64,000 nt of DNA, taken from assembly GCA_963978905.1 (NCBI GenBank), contig OZ022256.1:33629426-33693425 (forward strand). The letters run 5' to 3'. Below the pieces are notes generated by a model. The model searched no databases. It was not told the origin of the DNA and saw nothing but the letters and a program-made list of their open reading frames with translations. Source of the DNA: Trichostrongylus colubriformis. Lineage: Eukaryota > Nematoda > Chromadorea > Rhabditida > Trichostrongylidae. Made by a program: the position numbers and the translations under genes. This document shows positions 30,761 through 44,673 of the stretch, piece by piece. Every line of letters starts with the position of its first letter. Position 1 is the stretch's first letter.

Positions 30761-33700
30761 TGCGGTCTTTCTGAAAAAAAAGAAATCCGTAACGATCGCT
30801 ATCCATGGACATTTTCTTTACTTTGCCTTCTTCTGCCTCCTTGTCACGAGCCGTTGCTGGGGTAAATGGTGCGTGAGAATCGTCCGATGTGTGACGCTGG
30901 AACCAGCACCGTACATTGGATCATTCACCTTCTCACCAGCACCCACGACAAATAGCACTCAGATCGCTGAGGCATTCAAATTATTCAAATTAGATGGCTT
31001 CGTGTCGGCGTTCGAAGGTCACTTTGGATAGGGCATTGCATTAGAAAATGCGGACGCTCTCATCGTGAAATCTTCAATCTGCAGCAATACCTCGGCCATT
31101 CAGAATGAGAACTCCGCATTGTCTGAGGTTGGCCTTTGTGCGGGCCGCTTTCGGCAGAATGCTCCCATGCTGGAACCCATACCTTCTCACATACAGGGAT
31201 TTTTATTTGACATTTGTTCATCTCCTACTTGCTTCCCTTAAAGCCATGACGAGCTTCAAATTACGAAATCCCTTAATTTCAATCGCTGTGACAGGGGTTC
31301 GGTGGTAAAGAGTTGTTCACTATAGAAATCACACAATGGGACTCTAAGAAATCCCGATACAGCAATTCTAACAACTAGGCGTCGTGTGCTTGGATATTGG
31401 CAGAAGTTCATTCGGCAGATGTTGTGTACACTGATACTGATCCGCGAGGCAATGCCTGCCCGGATCGTCCAATGCCTGTGAAGAAACCTTTCCACTTCAT
31501 GTATACCATCGGTTTTTTACACATGCCTCCTTGAATGGATATTTCTTTGTGCTTTTGGATCATTGATATAATGCAATTCTGAATCCTTTCGTACTATATA
31601 GTATAGCTTTGCCCTTAATTACATTTGGTGAAAATTAATAATTTTAGCCATCATCGTACCAGCCCCCACCCCCCTCCCCCCGACCGATCTCTGCCGAAGT
31701 CTGTAAGCGTAGGTCTGGATTCCCTCCATCGCTGAAACTTCAAGTTCGTTCAAAGGGACTGCATAAGACCTGTAGCGGCTACCGAAGCATTCTTAGACGC
31801 GATTCCACTAAATAATCAGGCATTTTGCGACGAAGAGAATAAGGGTGTAGAATGAGGAATGGAAGGGTCTTTGATTGGTAAGAGTTAAGAAAGGCGACGA
31901 AATGAAGCTTTTATGATTACACTCAGGTTCTTACAACTGCGAGGTGGCTCTCAGTATCATTGTTGATTATTAGTAATGCATAGAGTATAAACAGCCTTTA
32001 TGGGCTTTTGTGGGGTAGAAATATAAACTTTGCTTGGGTAGCCCAACTCATTTCCCCGGTTTCGGGACTTCTTCAGGGTCTCCAACAATGAGAAAAGTAT
32101 TCTGCTTCGGTCACAAAAGGGCAGTTTAGTGAAAAAACTCGTTTGAAGTGGCTTGAATAGCAGCAGAATTTGGTCACATTCGGTTTTTTGCTCCATTGAG
32201 AACCGAATCAAAATGAAGCATAAAGCAACCGTTAAGAGGATCTGAATGCCAATATGGCAGAAATCAGATGATCGTGAGGCGATTAACGGCCTCAGGGATG
32301 AAACGAGATTTTCGGCAAAAAAAAAAACTTTGGCACAAGAGAAAATGGTTTTATCGCTTTAGCGACTCTATGCAAGTACAGAGGTGACCGGTTGGATTAG
32401 TTTCGCAGAAAAATCACATGGCTGTGTGACATCACGTCAGGTATCGAAGAACCTATAACCTATAATAACCTATAACGTAAGTGTAACCAATAATTATGGT
32501 AATGGTCGGTTCCGAGGGTGAGTAAGTGTTCTGGATGATTCTCCAAATACAGCCCTTTTTGGAAAAAGTATTACCTTTCTTCTTGCTGCATGCCTACAGC
32601 TTTTTTGGTTGTGAATCTAGGGTTTTCATAGGTTGCTTAACAAAAACAAGATTAACGCGAGTTAAACTAGAATGCATGGCACAACTCAGAAATGTCCTTT
32701 TTCGATCGGTATCTAATCATGTGTACCAATCAAGAGTATTTTCTCAGAGGGTAACTCATTGCATTTTTCTCTGAAGCTTGGTAGACGTACAGCATTTCAA
32801 TTTAATAAGTCAATCGAAACGAACGATCGTGCTCACCGCTTTTTATGCCTGTGTTAGGGGAGAGCATGGATAGAGCTAGAGACAGTAATAAGTAGAAGAC
32901 AAATGCATACATATCCTGGGTTTCTCGAAAGTTGGGACATTTTTGTGCTGTTCACGAAAAAAACCAGAGGCAGACAACTATGCAAAATTGAACTGACAGT
33001 AAGACTTGTCGCCCCGCTCGGAGCGCTTCACCTACGCCAGTTCTCAAGAACAATACATACTATTATATTTATACATATTTATTTATTTTTGCAAATTCAT
33101 TTTTATATTCTTCCCAATTTCCATTTTTTGTACTTTCAATTTTTGCTTGCATGCTCTTACACTAGCTTTTAGTTACAATTACACTTACATCAGGGTTGTA
33201 TCAGACATTTAAAAAATTTTTGGTCACATGTTTCCACGTACATACATCCACATGACACTATTCCTTTACTTTTCCATCTACAAATGTGTTGGGGGCATTT
33301 GAAAGCAATATGAGAAGGGGCATCATAGAGTGAGTGAAAGCTTCGCGAGTGTGTCAATGTCGAGAGCATCTGTAACAAATGAAAGTTATCGCAGATAATC
33401 CGTTGATGTGCTAGTTTTGGAGAAAACCTTAAGAGCAGGATGGGAAGGGGAACCATATTCTATCAAGGAATATCTGTGATGAATTCCATTTATTCAGGTG
33501 CTCAACTTTGACAAATTCGCGATCCTTTCAATTTCTGAATGGACGGTGCGATTGTTTTTGCTTTTCACTGAGATCGCTGATGCCTGAATCTGCCTACTAA
33601 ATTTCCTCGTCATGCTCTTTTTGAATAAATGTGACGGGGCAGCCTCCGCGTTTGCGTAGAAAATACCCCCATCCCCAAACCCCGCTCAGTAGCTGAATCT

Positions 33701-34104
33701 CGCCAATCTGGTCGACTCTCTTGCTTCCGTGTAAATATGCATAGTCGACCCAGAAACCCTCCATGGCAGAAAGTCAAAAAAGTCGCATATAGGGCGCAGC
33801 CTTCTCAGACAGTGAATGTAGGTGGCCCATTTCGTCCCTCCAGTTTTGTGTTTGAACGAACTTGGGCACCTAGTTTGCTGAAAATACGCCACTGGCCAAA
33901 ATACCTACATTTAGCGTCTGGGCTCTTGTTGAGAGCAGGCATTCTGTGATAGTTTCACTGTTCAACATCTGTGTAGTAGATTAACGGCGCTGCGAAATTC
34001 TCTGTGACGACGAGAGCGAATGAGCTGCGATTGTTTGAATTCTTATTATTTGAGGGAAAGGACGAGGTTCTGGCCTGATGGCGGCTTCCACCTTGCCTCA
34101 CATC
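30761..34104. other. Intergenic, no confident gene
   Basis: Scattered open frames. Those at 31256-31495 (minus) and about 31330-31480 (plus) both look codon-like on opposite strands, so I cannot choose. The region around 33060-33160 is very AT-rich. No mobile element end pairs were found. Confidence 0.3.
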
Positions 34105-34807
34105 TTATCTCAGCTGCTGTTCCGAAAGCTCTTTGATGGTCTTTTCGCACTCAGTGACAAACTTTCGGCCGTAGCAGGTGGGAGCTTCTTTCTCGCAGAG
34201 AACTACGAATTCAGCGCCATAACCTCTTGACGCCTTTCAGGACCAAATCTTTTGAGACACTGCTGAGGAGCCCCCAGCTCTACGTAATAGAACTGATAAA
34301 CTAGAGAAACCCGTGCAACGACTCAGTTGGTTTTCATGGCAGAGCAGATCAAATTTCTGAACAAGTGACGTGCTTATTGTTATTTTACGAAATCGTTTCC
34401 TGGTTTCCACTCAGCAATTAGCGTGAGCACTATCTAGTTAAATAGCTAACAAAGGTACCAGTTACAGTCATAACCCTTGCATTGAATTTCGCTCATAAAG
34501 CGGAGCCATTTTAACAAGCTATTCAAGCTGCTGAGTTGTTTCCCATTTTCGTGGGACTTGATGAACTGCAATAGTGCTCTTCATCCCGGTGTAGCAATGC
34601 CACAGCTCCTACGTGAAATTTGTAATTGGATCGTTCGCAGCCCTCCACATGGAGAATGCAACAAGACGAAAAACTAGATTTTGTTAACTATAAGCTTTCA
34701 GTGGAAAAACAGAAAAGATATTTAAGTGCGATTTTCAGAGTTGTCATAGATTGTTGTACCTTTACGGAGCGCATGAGGGGTGCCACTCGACACTCGAATC
34801 GGGCCAT
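34105..34807 (-). CDS. Multi-exon Cys-containing gene, partly resolved
   Basis: Well supported exons (minus): 34807-34760 (MARFECRVAPLMRSVK, good donor AAG|GTACAA), 34642-34613 (GCERSNYKFH), 34565-34475 (acceptor gcactattgcag; FIKSHENG...FMSEIQCK). A terminal exon at 34233-34105 reads ...FVVLCEKEAPTCYGRKFVTEC... to TAA. Between 34400 and 34234 two overlapping frames are open (LLCHENQLSRC and VELGAPQQCLKRFG), and the correct joins are not clear. Spaced cysteines and helical segments resemble small nematode secreted proteins of the DUF19 type (weak inference). An upstream exon with a signal peptide may exist beyond 34807. Confidence 0.42.
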
Positions 34808-35204
34808 ATCAGGCTTTGCGGATGAGAGGCAGATGAGAGGAGGCAGCTTTGCTCCCCTTAGTTTGTGGCCAGTACACAGCGACATCTGCGTACCTAGTAC
34901 GGTTACGCATTTCGCATGGCGCGCTAACCCAATCGAGTATTTTGTAGCACTCCAGAACGCATGTATGCTCCACTCAAAGCGCTAAATCCCTTCCATAACT
35001 AAGATAGAGTGGCCCACAACAAAATCAGCTAATCCTTGTTCTGCTGATTCTATGCCTTCCAATAGGTTATTCTTAAACCTGCGGGACACCATAAATTGCG
35101 TGATGAGTACGCTGAGTACCCTAATAAGTAATGTGCTGCACGACTTAGGCAGAGCTGACCAGTTATGCGATAGTTCCGCGCTTCCATTCTCACACGTGAG
35201 GTAG

Positions 35205-35450
35205 CAGGTGGATGTAGCTTGGGACTCACGGTTTGACCTAAGCCTGCGACCCTGTGAGAGCGTGTGGCCTCTGCTCTGTGACATAAATTACTCATTGTCA
35301 GACAATTTGTTCATATAAATCCTATCCTCCTTGAAAGTTTGTCCCGTTATTGTCTCTAGAGAAAACAGATGTAGAGTACGAGTTTAAGGGATGTGCATGG
35401 CCACCGCGTGACCCAGTGGCCCTTCTGGCCGTGTGTCCCAACCGTCACCC
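35205..35450. mobile_element. MITE, GGTTGGGACACACG family, copy b
   Basis: Left CAGGTGGATGTAGCTTGGGA, right CCGTGTGTCCCAACCGTCACCC. Arms share GGCCTCTGCTCTGTGACATAA with copy a. The middle, about 35300-35390, is unique. Confidence 0.6.
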
Positions 35451-36044
35451 GGTAGCGGGTACTATATTTCGGGTGTGTAATAAGTGTTAGTATGAATAGT
35501 GTGGGGTCAGGTCGTTCATATGTTGGTAGCCCCACGACACTATTACTTTTCTACTGACTCTAACTACGTAGTTGGTTTACTTATAATAACCATAAGAGTC
35601 AAATGTGGAAGATTGCGATTTGTAAAGTAGTATATGATGTAGTTAGATGTACATAATACAAACAATGATATTGTGACGTCACCGATTTTCGATCAAAAGC
35701 AGGTAAGATGTAAAGAATAGGCGAGAGTTAGCCACTGTAATATTTTTTAACATAAAGTTTTAGTTTGATACCAATGTTAATTTCGCCTTTTACGTAATGA
35801 AATGCTCGCCACACAACATAGGTGACCTGAACCGCCGACACATTGGTCGGAATACTCACAAGTCACCTCTATATTGTTACCACATGGAAAGATGGCCAGC
35901 AAGTGAAAGGAACCACATCAGTCCGAAAGTAAGCGAATGAGATTACATCGTTAGATACAAAGGACATCGGAAAGTAATCAGTACTCCACGTTTTTACACT
36001 AAATATCCACATCCTCTAAAACGAGACTTCCTTTCTTGCTAATT
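35451..36044. other. No feature seen
   Basis: AT-rich intergenic DNA downstream of the 36045 gene. Confidence 0.35.
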
Positions 36045-36812
36045 CTATGCGTTCCCTTTGGTCTTCCTTGGCTGGCTTGGTACCCCAATGTTAATTCTTA
36101 AACTTAAGCAATAGCCGTACACAAATATCGCTACATAAGCCTTCAATATCGAAGTGAAGCATAGTTTTTCTAACAAGAAGTGGTGAATCTGTGAAGGACT
36201 CATAAATTAGGCTTCAATCCATCAGTAACGCTGGCTTGTTTACATCTCATCCAATGTCGCTAAGGGTTTCATGCAGGTGGGGCATTCCGTGAAACGTCGA
36301 CGAGAGCTATACGCCCTACCTAACCATACCTTAACGCGTACTTGAATGAGGTCGGGAAGGGAATGGCAACCGTGAACTGTGCGACGGCGAGTGATTAATG
36401 CCAGGGAGAAGAAGGCAAAGAAGGAGCGAGCGATGGTGAACGTCAAGAAGTAGCCGATGATTCCTACGGGGACGGCTCTGGGCTTTCTTTCATACACCTT
36501 CAGGGGGCTGAACTGAATTTCCTCGAGGCAAATGCCTGACATCGTTGTCAGTGCCGGCACTCAGCCACTGTTTGCGATTTTCAATAGTAATCGAAGTGGT
36601 CTCCTATTCGTTCATACTCAGCGCCGCTGTGCCTGTGGTATATACAGGCGCGACTGCGCTGAGTATGAGCGGGTAGTCCAAAAAAGCGATAAAAACGTTT
36701 TCTTCATAATGCTTTCTCAGGTCACCCCTATGAGGATATGCACTTTGAATGTGTTCTGTTCATCCTCTGTGATGCTCGGTTCTGCAACGTAGAATGTCTT
36801 GCGATATGATTT
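36045..36812 (-). CDS. Membrane protein gene, 5' end unresolved
   Basis: Three exons, all phase 0: 36812-36726 (KSYRKTFYVAEPSITEDEQ...), 36512-36330 (FSPLKVYERKPRAVP..., acceptor gaaattcag, donor GTTAAG|GTATGG), 36188-36045 (acceptor gagtccttcacag; ends TAG). Exon two encodes a long hydrophobic stretch GIIGYFLTF and FFAFFSLALI followed by TRRR, typical of a membrane segment with cytoplasmic basic residues; exon three holds a second, shorter one (AYVAIFVYGYCLSL). The intron 36513-36725 contains a 55-bp imperfect palindrome (about 36615-36670). Upstream coding up to about 36950 is likely (a frame ending MTPPLLEGF before a 46-bp intron), but no start is visible. Product not recognised. Confidence 0.5.
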
Positions 36813-36959
36813 CTGACACTACCCTTACAATGTATGTCTCCATTACTGGAACCACTACGAATCCCTCCAAAAGTGGCGGAGTCATTTTCGTGATTATAAA
36901 ACAATATAAGGATAAGATATTCGACTCGATCAATTCTTTTTTGCGATGCTCCACACTCT

Positions 36960-37690
36960 GCTTTCATCATTATCGTATTGGCACTTGAGTGCGATGACCC
37001 AGGCAGTACTTGCAGGGTCTGCCGATCATCCGCCCCGACACGCCTGACGACCCTATTACTCGAGCCCGTATGGTCAGGCTGGGCGGGCATTTATTTGAAC
37101 TTCATCTCCAGAGCGTGCGTGGAGGAGCATCGAGACTTGTCACTACATCACTTTCGCCTACCCCATGCGTTTTTGACCCGCTCTCGTTTATATACAATTC
37201 GATATACCGAGTATTCCGATAATATACAGATAGCTTTCAGTACACGGTGTGCATTAGCTATACTAATGTCTCGAGTCAAAGAATGAGTTCATGTAATTCA
37301 ACATTGATTCCAGTGTCAAATTCAGTCCCGACTTCATTTAATGCAAGCGAATTGGTTTTGTGGGTTATAAATTCGCATTTATGGTAGCATCAGAATCACA
37401 GGAACACCACTTGTGTGCATTTCCCAATGTGAATGCGGTTTTCTAACCAGTTTTGTAACGTATAGATATTTGATGGAGGTAATTAGAAACTGGCAGTGTT
37501 TGTCTCGAATAATGTGGCAATCTCAGAATAACTTCTTCTAAGGGTTAGATTGAGAATCGTGGTGTTTTTGTAACTACCTAATTTGCTCGCATAGTCCAAC
37601 GGGTTTCTCTCAACTTGTATTCGAATAATTAGCAACATAGTTTTTGCTGAAGTTTTTTGCTCAAAGTGGTCTTTCTAATTAACACGAAAT
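36960..37690. other. Unresolved coding-like block and intergenic DNA
   Basis: 36978-37200 is GC-rich with long open frames on both strands, and the strand cannot be chosen. Beyond 37230 nothing is seen. Confidence 0.3.
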
Positions 37691-37698
37691 TCCGCAGT

Positions 37699-37757
37699 TT
37701 AGTCGAGGGAGCAGTTGACGTAAACATCCGGATCACCTTTTATTCAGCGACTCTCGT
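37699..37757 (+). CDS. Candidate exon upstream of the 38.1-kb exon
   Basis: Acceptor cgaaattccgcag leads into a frame reading LVEGAVDVNIRITFYSATL and stops exactly at a donor (CTC|GTATAAGT). The codons are convincing, but the next exons (a possible FEPKKWSARM exon at about 37881-37910, then 38121-38194) do not join in phase as I read them. Confidence 0.3.
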
Positions 37758-37766
37758 ATAAGTACA

Positions 37767-37848
37767 GTTAGTGCAGTAAGAGTGTTAAAAGTCGCGCGAA
37801 AACGCGTTTTTGCGCGATTTTTAACACTCTTACAGCACTAACTGTATA
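37767..37848. mobile_element. 82-bp palindromic MITE within a putative intron
   Basis: CAGTTAGTGCAGTAAGAGTG, then TTAAAAGTCGCGCGAAAACG meeting its inverse. TA flanks both ends. A single loopless hairpin, right after the donor of the 37699 exon. Confidence 0.75.
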
Positions 37849-38120
37849 AGCTCCTCTATTGAATTTGAGTTTGAGCCAAAGAAATGGTCTGCTAGAATGG
37901 TGAGAACTGAGTTGACATGCTGGCAAATTGAGGCAGATTAATCAGAAATATTGGAGAAATGCATGAAGGGTCGTAGAAGTGGCCGCCTGGCATGAGAGTT
38001 ACATTCATCAATTCTATTTTTTGAAATCACCAGTGCATAAATAAATTCACCTCGTCACTTAGAAACTCAGCAATTAATTGTTGCGAAATGACCAAATGAG
38101 AGGTTTGCAAAATTGCACAG

Positions 38121-38200
38121 GGCTGAACGGGGATAGTTATGAATATTCTGACAATATCGCCGTACAACTGATTTTTTCGAACTGGCGCTCTCATGTGTAA
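38121..38200 (+). CDS. Exon, possibly terminal, of a plus-strand gene
   Basis: Acceptor caaaattgcacag, then LNGDSYEYSDNIAVQLIFSN... Either the exon ends at 38194 (CAT|GTGTAA) and continues into the 38241 exon, or it ends at TAA 38198-38200, which overlaps AATAAA at 38199-38204. In the second reading the next acceptor, 40 bp on, would start a downstream gene, as in an operon. Confidence 0.4.
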
Positions 38201-38240
38201 TAAATCACTCATATTATTATTTCTTTGAGTTATGTGGCAG

Positions 38241-39174
38241 CAAGGGGCCAATTCCACACATATGAACAGCTATAACAACGTCGTATCAGCTGAACATCCA
38301 CCTCAACTCTCCATCCATACTCTGTGCAATAACGTCTAATCGAAAGAGTCGTTCACATGTCACAGGAACTACGGCGATCAGAGCTATAGGTGTCTGGCTA
38401 AAGCACCATTCGACTGGTACGATATCTTAGGCATGCCAGTTTCTATCAATGCAGCCATACCTGTAATTGTGGACGCTTTTCGGCAGATCCACATAATGGC
38501 CTTTGTAGGCTAGCAATGTTCGAATCAGTTTTTCGCATTGTGGGCAAGATTAATGTTGAACGCTATCGACAGAAACACTTTGCTACCCGAAAATGTGGTC
38601 AGTTATGGCTTCAGAGATTTCTTGAGCTGCCACACCAACAAGGCGCATGTACAAGACGTCATGTTTTGGAAACTAGTCCTCTTGGACACGCTTCACGCGG
38701 GAACGTTTACTTGGTGGGTGACCTGCAAGTGTCCCGACGAGTGTTCCGAGACGTCAGGTCACCAGTGTTACGTGGAGGCAATTCCCATAATAACGACGAA
38801 ATTAGGAATTTATGAGGCCAGGACTTCATCGGCGACTGTTACAATTATCGGCTTCAACCTTGTCTATAAATCTTATCTCCTTTCAGTCAGAAATCGTAGT
38901 TAATGGACAACTTAAAGTTGCTGAGAGGAGGGGAAGGTTGGCTCTTTGAAGCAGAAAACATTTCAAAAGTAGATTATCACTGAATGGCAATGGGAAAATA
39001 GGGTGTTTCAGCAGTATCTTAGTTTGTGCTCCAGTGAGCGTCCGCATCTCCTCAAGAGCCACAGCACCAGACCTCAAACTGAAACTTTCATCAGCCGCCT
39101 GTGATGTCACAAGAGGTGACACAGAAACTTGCCGTAACCCCGCTGCCGCACTTCAGTTGGAAACGGCAACCTGA
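38241..39174 (+). CDS. Five-exon gene for a Cys-rich, probably secreted protein
   Basis: Exons 38241-38333, 38382-38462, 38514-38771, 38887-38936, 38973-39174; every join keeps frame (introns 48, 51, 115 and 36 bp). The first ATG is 38262, giving 220 residues, or the gene continues from 38121. Visible features: QFFALWARLMLNAI (amphipathic), DFLSCHTNKAHVQ, FTWWVTCKCPDECSETSGHQC with five closely spaced cysteines, then SEIVVNGQLKVAERRG and a last segment with four more cysteines ending ALQLETAT. The cysteine spacing suggests disulfide-bonded extracellular modules (inference). No family recognised and no clear signal peptide in this model. The 36-bp last intron is the weakest point. Confidence 0.55.
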
Positions 39175-40400
39175 ATCAAAGTAAAGGCCGTAGCAGCGCA
39201 AACAGCAAAGAAACAAAGAGGCCATTGAAGGCTACCACTAGTTGAATCATCAGCAGAAACCAAAAGGCTATCAAGAAGCTGAAACGCCTCCTGACCTCAC
39301 CAGAACAACCATCTTTTACCATAGATTACCGAAAAATAGGGATCGATTTTGAAGTGGCCTCAAGGAAGAACTAAATGGGAATAAGCATCAAGGAACAGAA
39401 ACACACGAGAGCCATGAGGAACATCACAATGCCACTACTCTGTAGCTTACATAGACATCATCACTATTTCACTACAACCGGAAAGAACAGAACCGGGCAG
39501 TGTAGGGAGGCCGAATTGAAGCTGAAGTAGATGAGGCACTCATGCTTACGGTAGAAAATGATAGCATATGCTGAGCATCTAGGAAAAGCACACCGTTTCT
39601 GTCAAGTGTGTGAGAGCTCTGAAAATTCTCTTTCAAAAAATCGTGACTTCTTTGGAACGTAAAAGGGTGGTGTTATGATATTGTTCAAAATGTTGTTAGT
39701 CCATCTTATTACCACGCAGTAATTTTGCCCTTTTAAAGTCTTATTGGTCTATTTGCTCTGTTCAATAAAGCGTACAACGGCAAAATACAGTGAGAGCCCT
39801 GAAAAATCTTCGAGTTTGTCTAGAAGTCAAAGGAATAGTGCTACTACAGTGCGCTCTTTTAAATTGTACTTGAGGTGAGCCTTGATCCAGCCTCATGATG
39901 GATAGTACTCTTCGTCTAATTCGCACCTATTCTACTTAAATGCTACCAAAATTTGTCTTTGCGCAGAATGAGCAATTTATTCGATTACGCCTGTTTTTAG
40001 TAAACTACGAAAAAACGTTGATCAAAAAAGCTCAAAACTTCCTACAAATTACACCACTCAACTCTATCCTCACATTCTGGCTGGTTTAACAAGGGAACGC
40101 ATTCGTCAGCAAGGGTTAGTCGAAACACATGGATTGAAGCGAGTTTCCTTGTATCATTTACAAACAAGTTCGAAATCGCCGACAAGCCCTATGCTTGGCC
40201 ATGCATACAGGAAGAATTGCCATATTTCCAAGGTTGTCTACTGGAAAAAAGATGACAGTTTTTTTGCTTAATGTCATGTTTTCTGTTTTTTGCTTGAGGC
40301 GGTTTCATCGTAATGGAATTGGTGTGAGATTGGCGATTTTGTTCGCACGAATGAGATGAGTTTTTTTTGCGCTGACGAATGCCAGTCGAGTGGGCGGGCC
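39175..40400. other. Intergenic, upstream region of the collagen gene
   Basis: Purine-rich DNA without supported genes. The last 200 bp before 40606 probably hold the collagen promoter. Confidence 0.4.
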
Positions 40401-40406
40401 AGGGAA

Positions 40407-40412
40407 TATAAA
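40407..40412 (+). promoter_or_regulatory. TATAAA upstream of the collagen gene
   Basis: TATAAAG in GGGAATATAAAGCC, about 170 bp before the likely trans-splice acceptor. Worm collagen genes often have TATA boxes (known). Confidence 0.35.
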
Positions 40413-40578
40413 GCCGTCTGAGGCAAAGAGGTTCGCCGTCCACTAGAACGTCCCGCTCCTCGTTGTAAGCTTACCCTTCTGCTTTCTGCTATATCCTTCC
40501 TGATCTCTGATTGTGACTGTCGCATTTCAGAAGAGCCTCAATCTGCACTACTTTGAACTCTATACATACATTTTAAGC

Positions 40579-40580
40579 AG
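40579..40580 (+). other. Possible spliced-leader acceptor of the collagen gene
   Basis: tacattttaagcag|ggtttcaag, 25 bp before the ATG at 40606. The frame continues upstream without a stop to 40513, so without trans-splicing a longer N-terminus would be possible. Confidence 0.4.
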
Positions 40581-40605
40581 GGTTTCAAGCCAGCGATTTC
40601 GAACA

Positions 40606-42711
<2,106 letters not shown>

Positions 42712-42754
42712 ATGTTTTGTGAGCTTGAATACAGTGTTCTGAACAATTATTGTG

Positions 42755-42760
42755 AATAAA
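42755..42760 (+). terminator. Poly(A) signal of the collagen gene
   Basis: AATAAA, 44 bp after the stop. Confidence 0.7.
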
Positions 42761-43120
42761 AGGCTTTTTACATTTGTGCTACATTCGTAATGGACGAGAT
42801 TTAATATGCGTATTTGAACTCGCATGATATGAGGACAGCCATGATCAAGAGATCAAAAACACTGAAAGAGCTAAAGAAAAAAACATTCGCAGAAATGTTC
42901 ACACAGATCTAGTATACGTTAATTTACTTGTTTCCTACTGATCAAATACATGTACACTGGTCTCCGACGTGCATATAAGGTGCAGTACGGTAACAACTTC
43001 AAAGGCAGTGATAGAGGAATTTGGACGAAGTGAATTAGTGAAAAATGTAGTGAATATGAAAGTCGATGTGCTTAGGATGCAAAGTTGAAAAAAATGGAAG
43101 GAAAATGCTAAAGGCCTGAG
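42761..43120. other. No feature seen
   Basis: AT-rich 3' flank of the collagen gene. Confidence 0.4.
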
Positions 43121-43327
43121 AAATAAATTCCCGTCGTTTCTTCACGACGCGGACGACCATTTCGTAAAAAGACGAGCAGTTCGGACACGAGGGGATGTTC
43201 GGGAATATGTCAGCAATCCTGGAGTGAGCTCCAAGATAAAACTGAGAAAACGGGCCGCGACATGAACCCTGTCGCATCTCGATGGACTCACAGAAGCCAC
43301 TCTCATAGAAGCCAATTGCCTGGAGTA
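43121..43327 (-). CDS. Candidate exon, Cys-containing
   Basis: Minus frame after acceptor cccttactccag: AIGFYESGFCESIEMRQGSC, RGPF, FPNIPSCPNC. The C-x-G-x-C-like spacing followed by C-x2-C faintly recalls cystine-knot hormones, but this is only a pattern. A 54-codon plus-strand frame over the same DNA (…ADDHFVKRRAVRTRGDVREYV…) also looks coding, so strand is uncertain. Confidence 0.25.
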
Positions 43328-43424
43328 AGGGCTGTCTATTAATCCACATTACCCCTAAGGATTAGTCTTTGATTGTTCACAAAAAGGCAAGTCGTATTAT
43401 ACATAGACAAATCATCTTCGCAGA

Positions 43425-43890
43425 TGATTTATTTTATACTGATTTCGTAATAAGAGCATCCGAAGTGGACCCCTTCGAATACGCCTCTGGCGTTATGGCG
43501 GAGATGAGGGGCACGCACTGATCCTGTAAGAAAACTAAATATGAAAGCTTTGAGTGCCTACCTCTGAAGGTCACAGAACGGATATGAAGGGTAGGACCGG
43601 TCTTCACGCCCATGCCACTTTTGATTTTGATGGTATGGAGTGGAATTTGTGCCAGCGGATGACGAACGCCAGGTTTCGTCGGGAAGGACGTCAGGGACAC
43701 CCATGAGGTCCGCGTCACAGATTTTTTTACAAACACACTTACAAGCCCTTAGAAAGGTTTCTATGCTTATCCAACTGGACGGAGCTTCAATTTACAAAGA
43801 GAAAAAACTTAGGAATCGTGTTCATGTAGTGTTCAATGCCCTCGTCGTCAAATCCGGTGAGCTGCAGACTTCCTATTGTGATCTATTATG
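43425..43890 (-). CDS. Candidate gene end, frame and strand uncertain
   Basis: Minus strand: an intron of about 48 bp with good sites (AGAG|GTAGGCAC ... ttttcttacag) lies at about 43519-43566. Reading on gives ...GVFEGVHFGCSYYEISIK then TAA at the AATAAA near 43428-43433. Upstream frames are open to about 43850 in two phases. Against this, the plus strand has an uninterrupted 83-codon ORF at 43640-43891. I favour minus because of the intron plus poly(A) signal, but weakly. Confidence 0.28.
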
Positions 43891-44673
43891 ATTAGACATC
43901 CCTGCGCTTCAAATACACCATGAACTAAACTTTCAAAAGTTTGGTGAGTAAAGAATGAGCGAAAAAGTAATGTTGATTGATATAATCAAGCATAACTATG
44001 GTATGTTGCTGATACCATTGCGGTCAGTCAGGGCGGTCATATAAAAGAGCTTTGTGTTTAACTTGCTGACAGGACACAGAACATGAAAAGTAAGGAAAAA
44101 CAACGTAAATTGACGAAGTAAAAATAAATAATACAATAACAAATGATCTGTGAAATTTCATCACCCCTCATTTGGAATTGCGACCTCTAGATCTTAGCTC
44201 CGTTACATCATCGACCTTATAGCCCACCTTGTACAACTATTTCAAAACACTCTCAGCTTTTATTTTTTCTATCGTAGATCTTGAATTCATGAGCTGTTTC
44301 CTTTGAATGCCGTGTGAATCAAATTAATGCAGGGGCAGTATTGCGGCGACCGACTAACCATCTGAGACATCAGTACAACGAGAACTCCACATTACTGTGT
44401 TCGTAATCATTCATAGGAATACGTATGTAGTATAGCCATAAGTGTTAGATGGGTTCCAGAGAGGACAGGAGAATTAATTCCACTTGGAGAGATTTCAGCT
44501 AGTGTCTACATCTGTACTCACATCGTCGAGGCCTCCTACATAGTATAAGCTATGAGAACAAATGCATCACAATAGAAGGGAGCTACTTTTTGGTACGGCG
44601 ATATCTTCATATCCATATTATACCCAATCATAATGCATGAGTACACAATGCAGCAGCGCATGAATTCGAAGCC

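Noticed and set aside
31256..31495. 79-codon minus ORF and a 45-codon plus frame over the same DNA
   Set aside because: Both look codon-like and neither has splice or poly(A) support, so the strand cannot be chosen.
32190..32220. Possible LINE-related motif in the 31957-32211 minus ORF (LETLKKSRNRGNELGYPSK)
   Set aside because: I could not place it in a known protein and found no flanking element structure.
43640..43891. 83-codon plus-strand ORF as a gene
   Set aside because: It overlaps a minus-strand intron with good sites and a minus poly(A) signal. I kept the minus reading, at low confidence.
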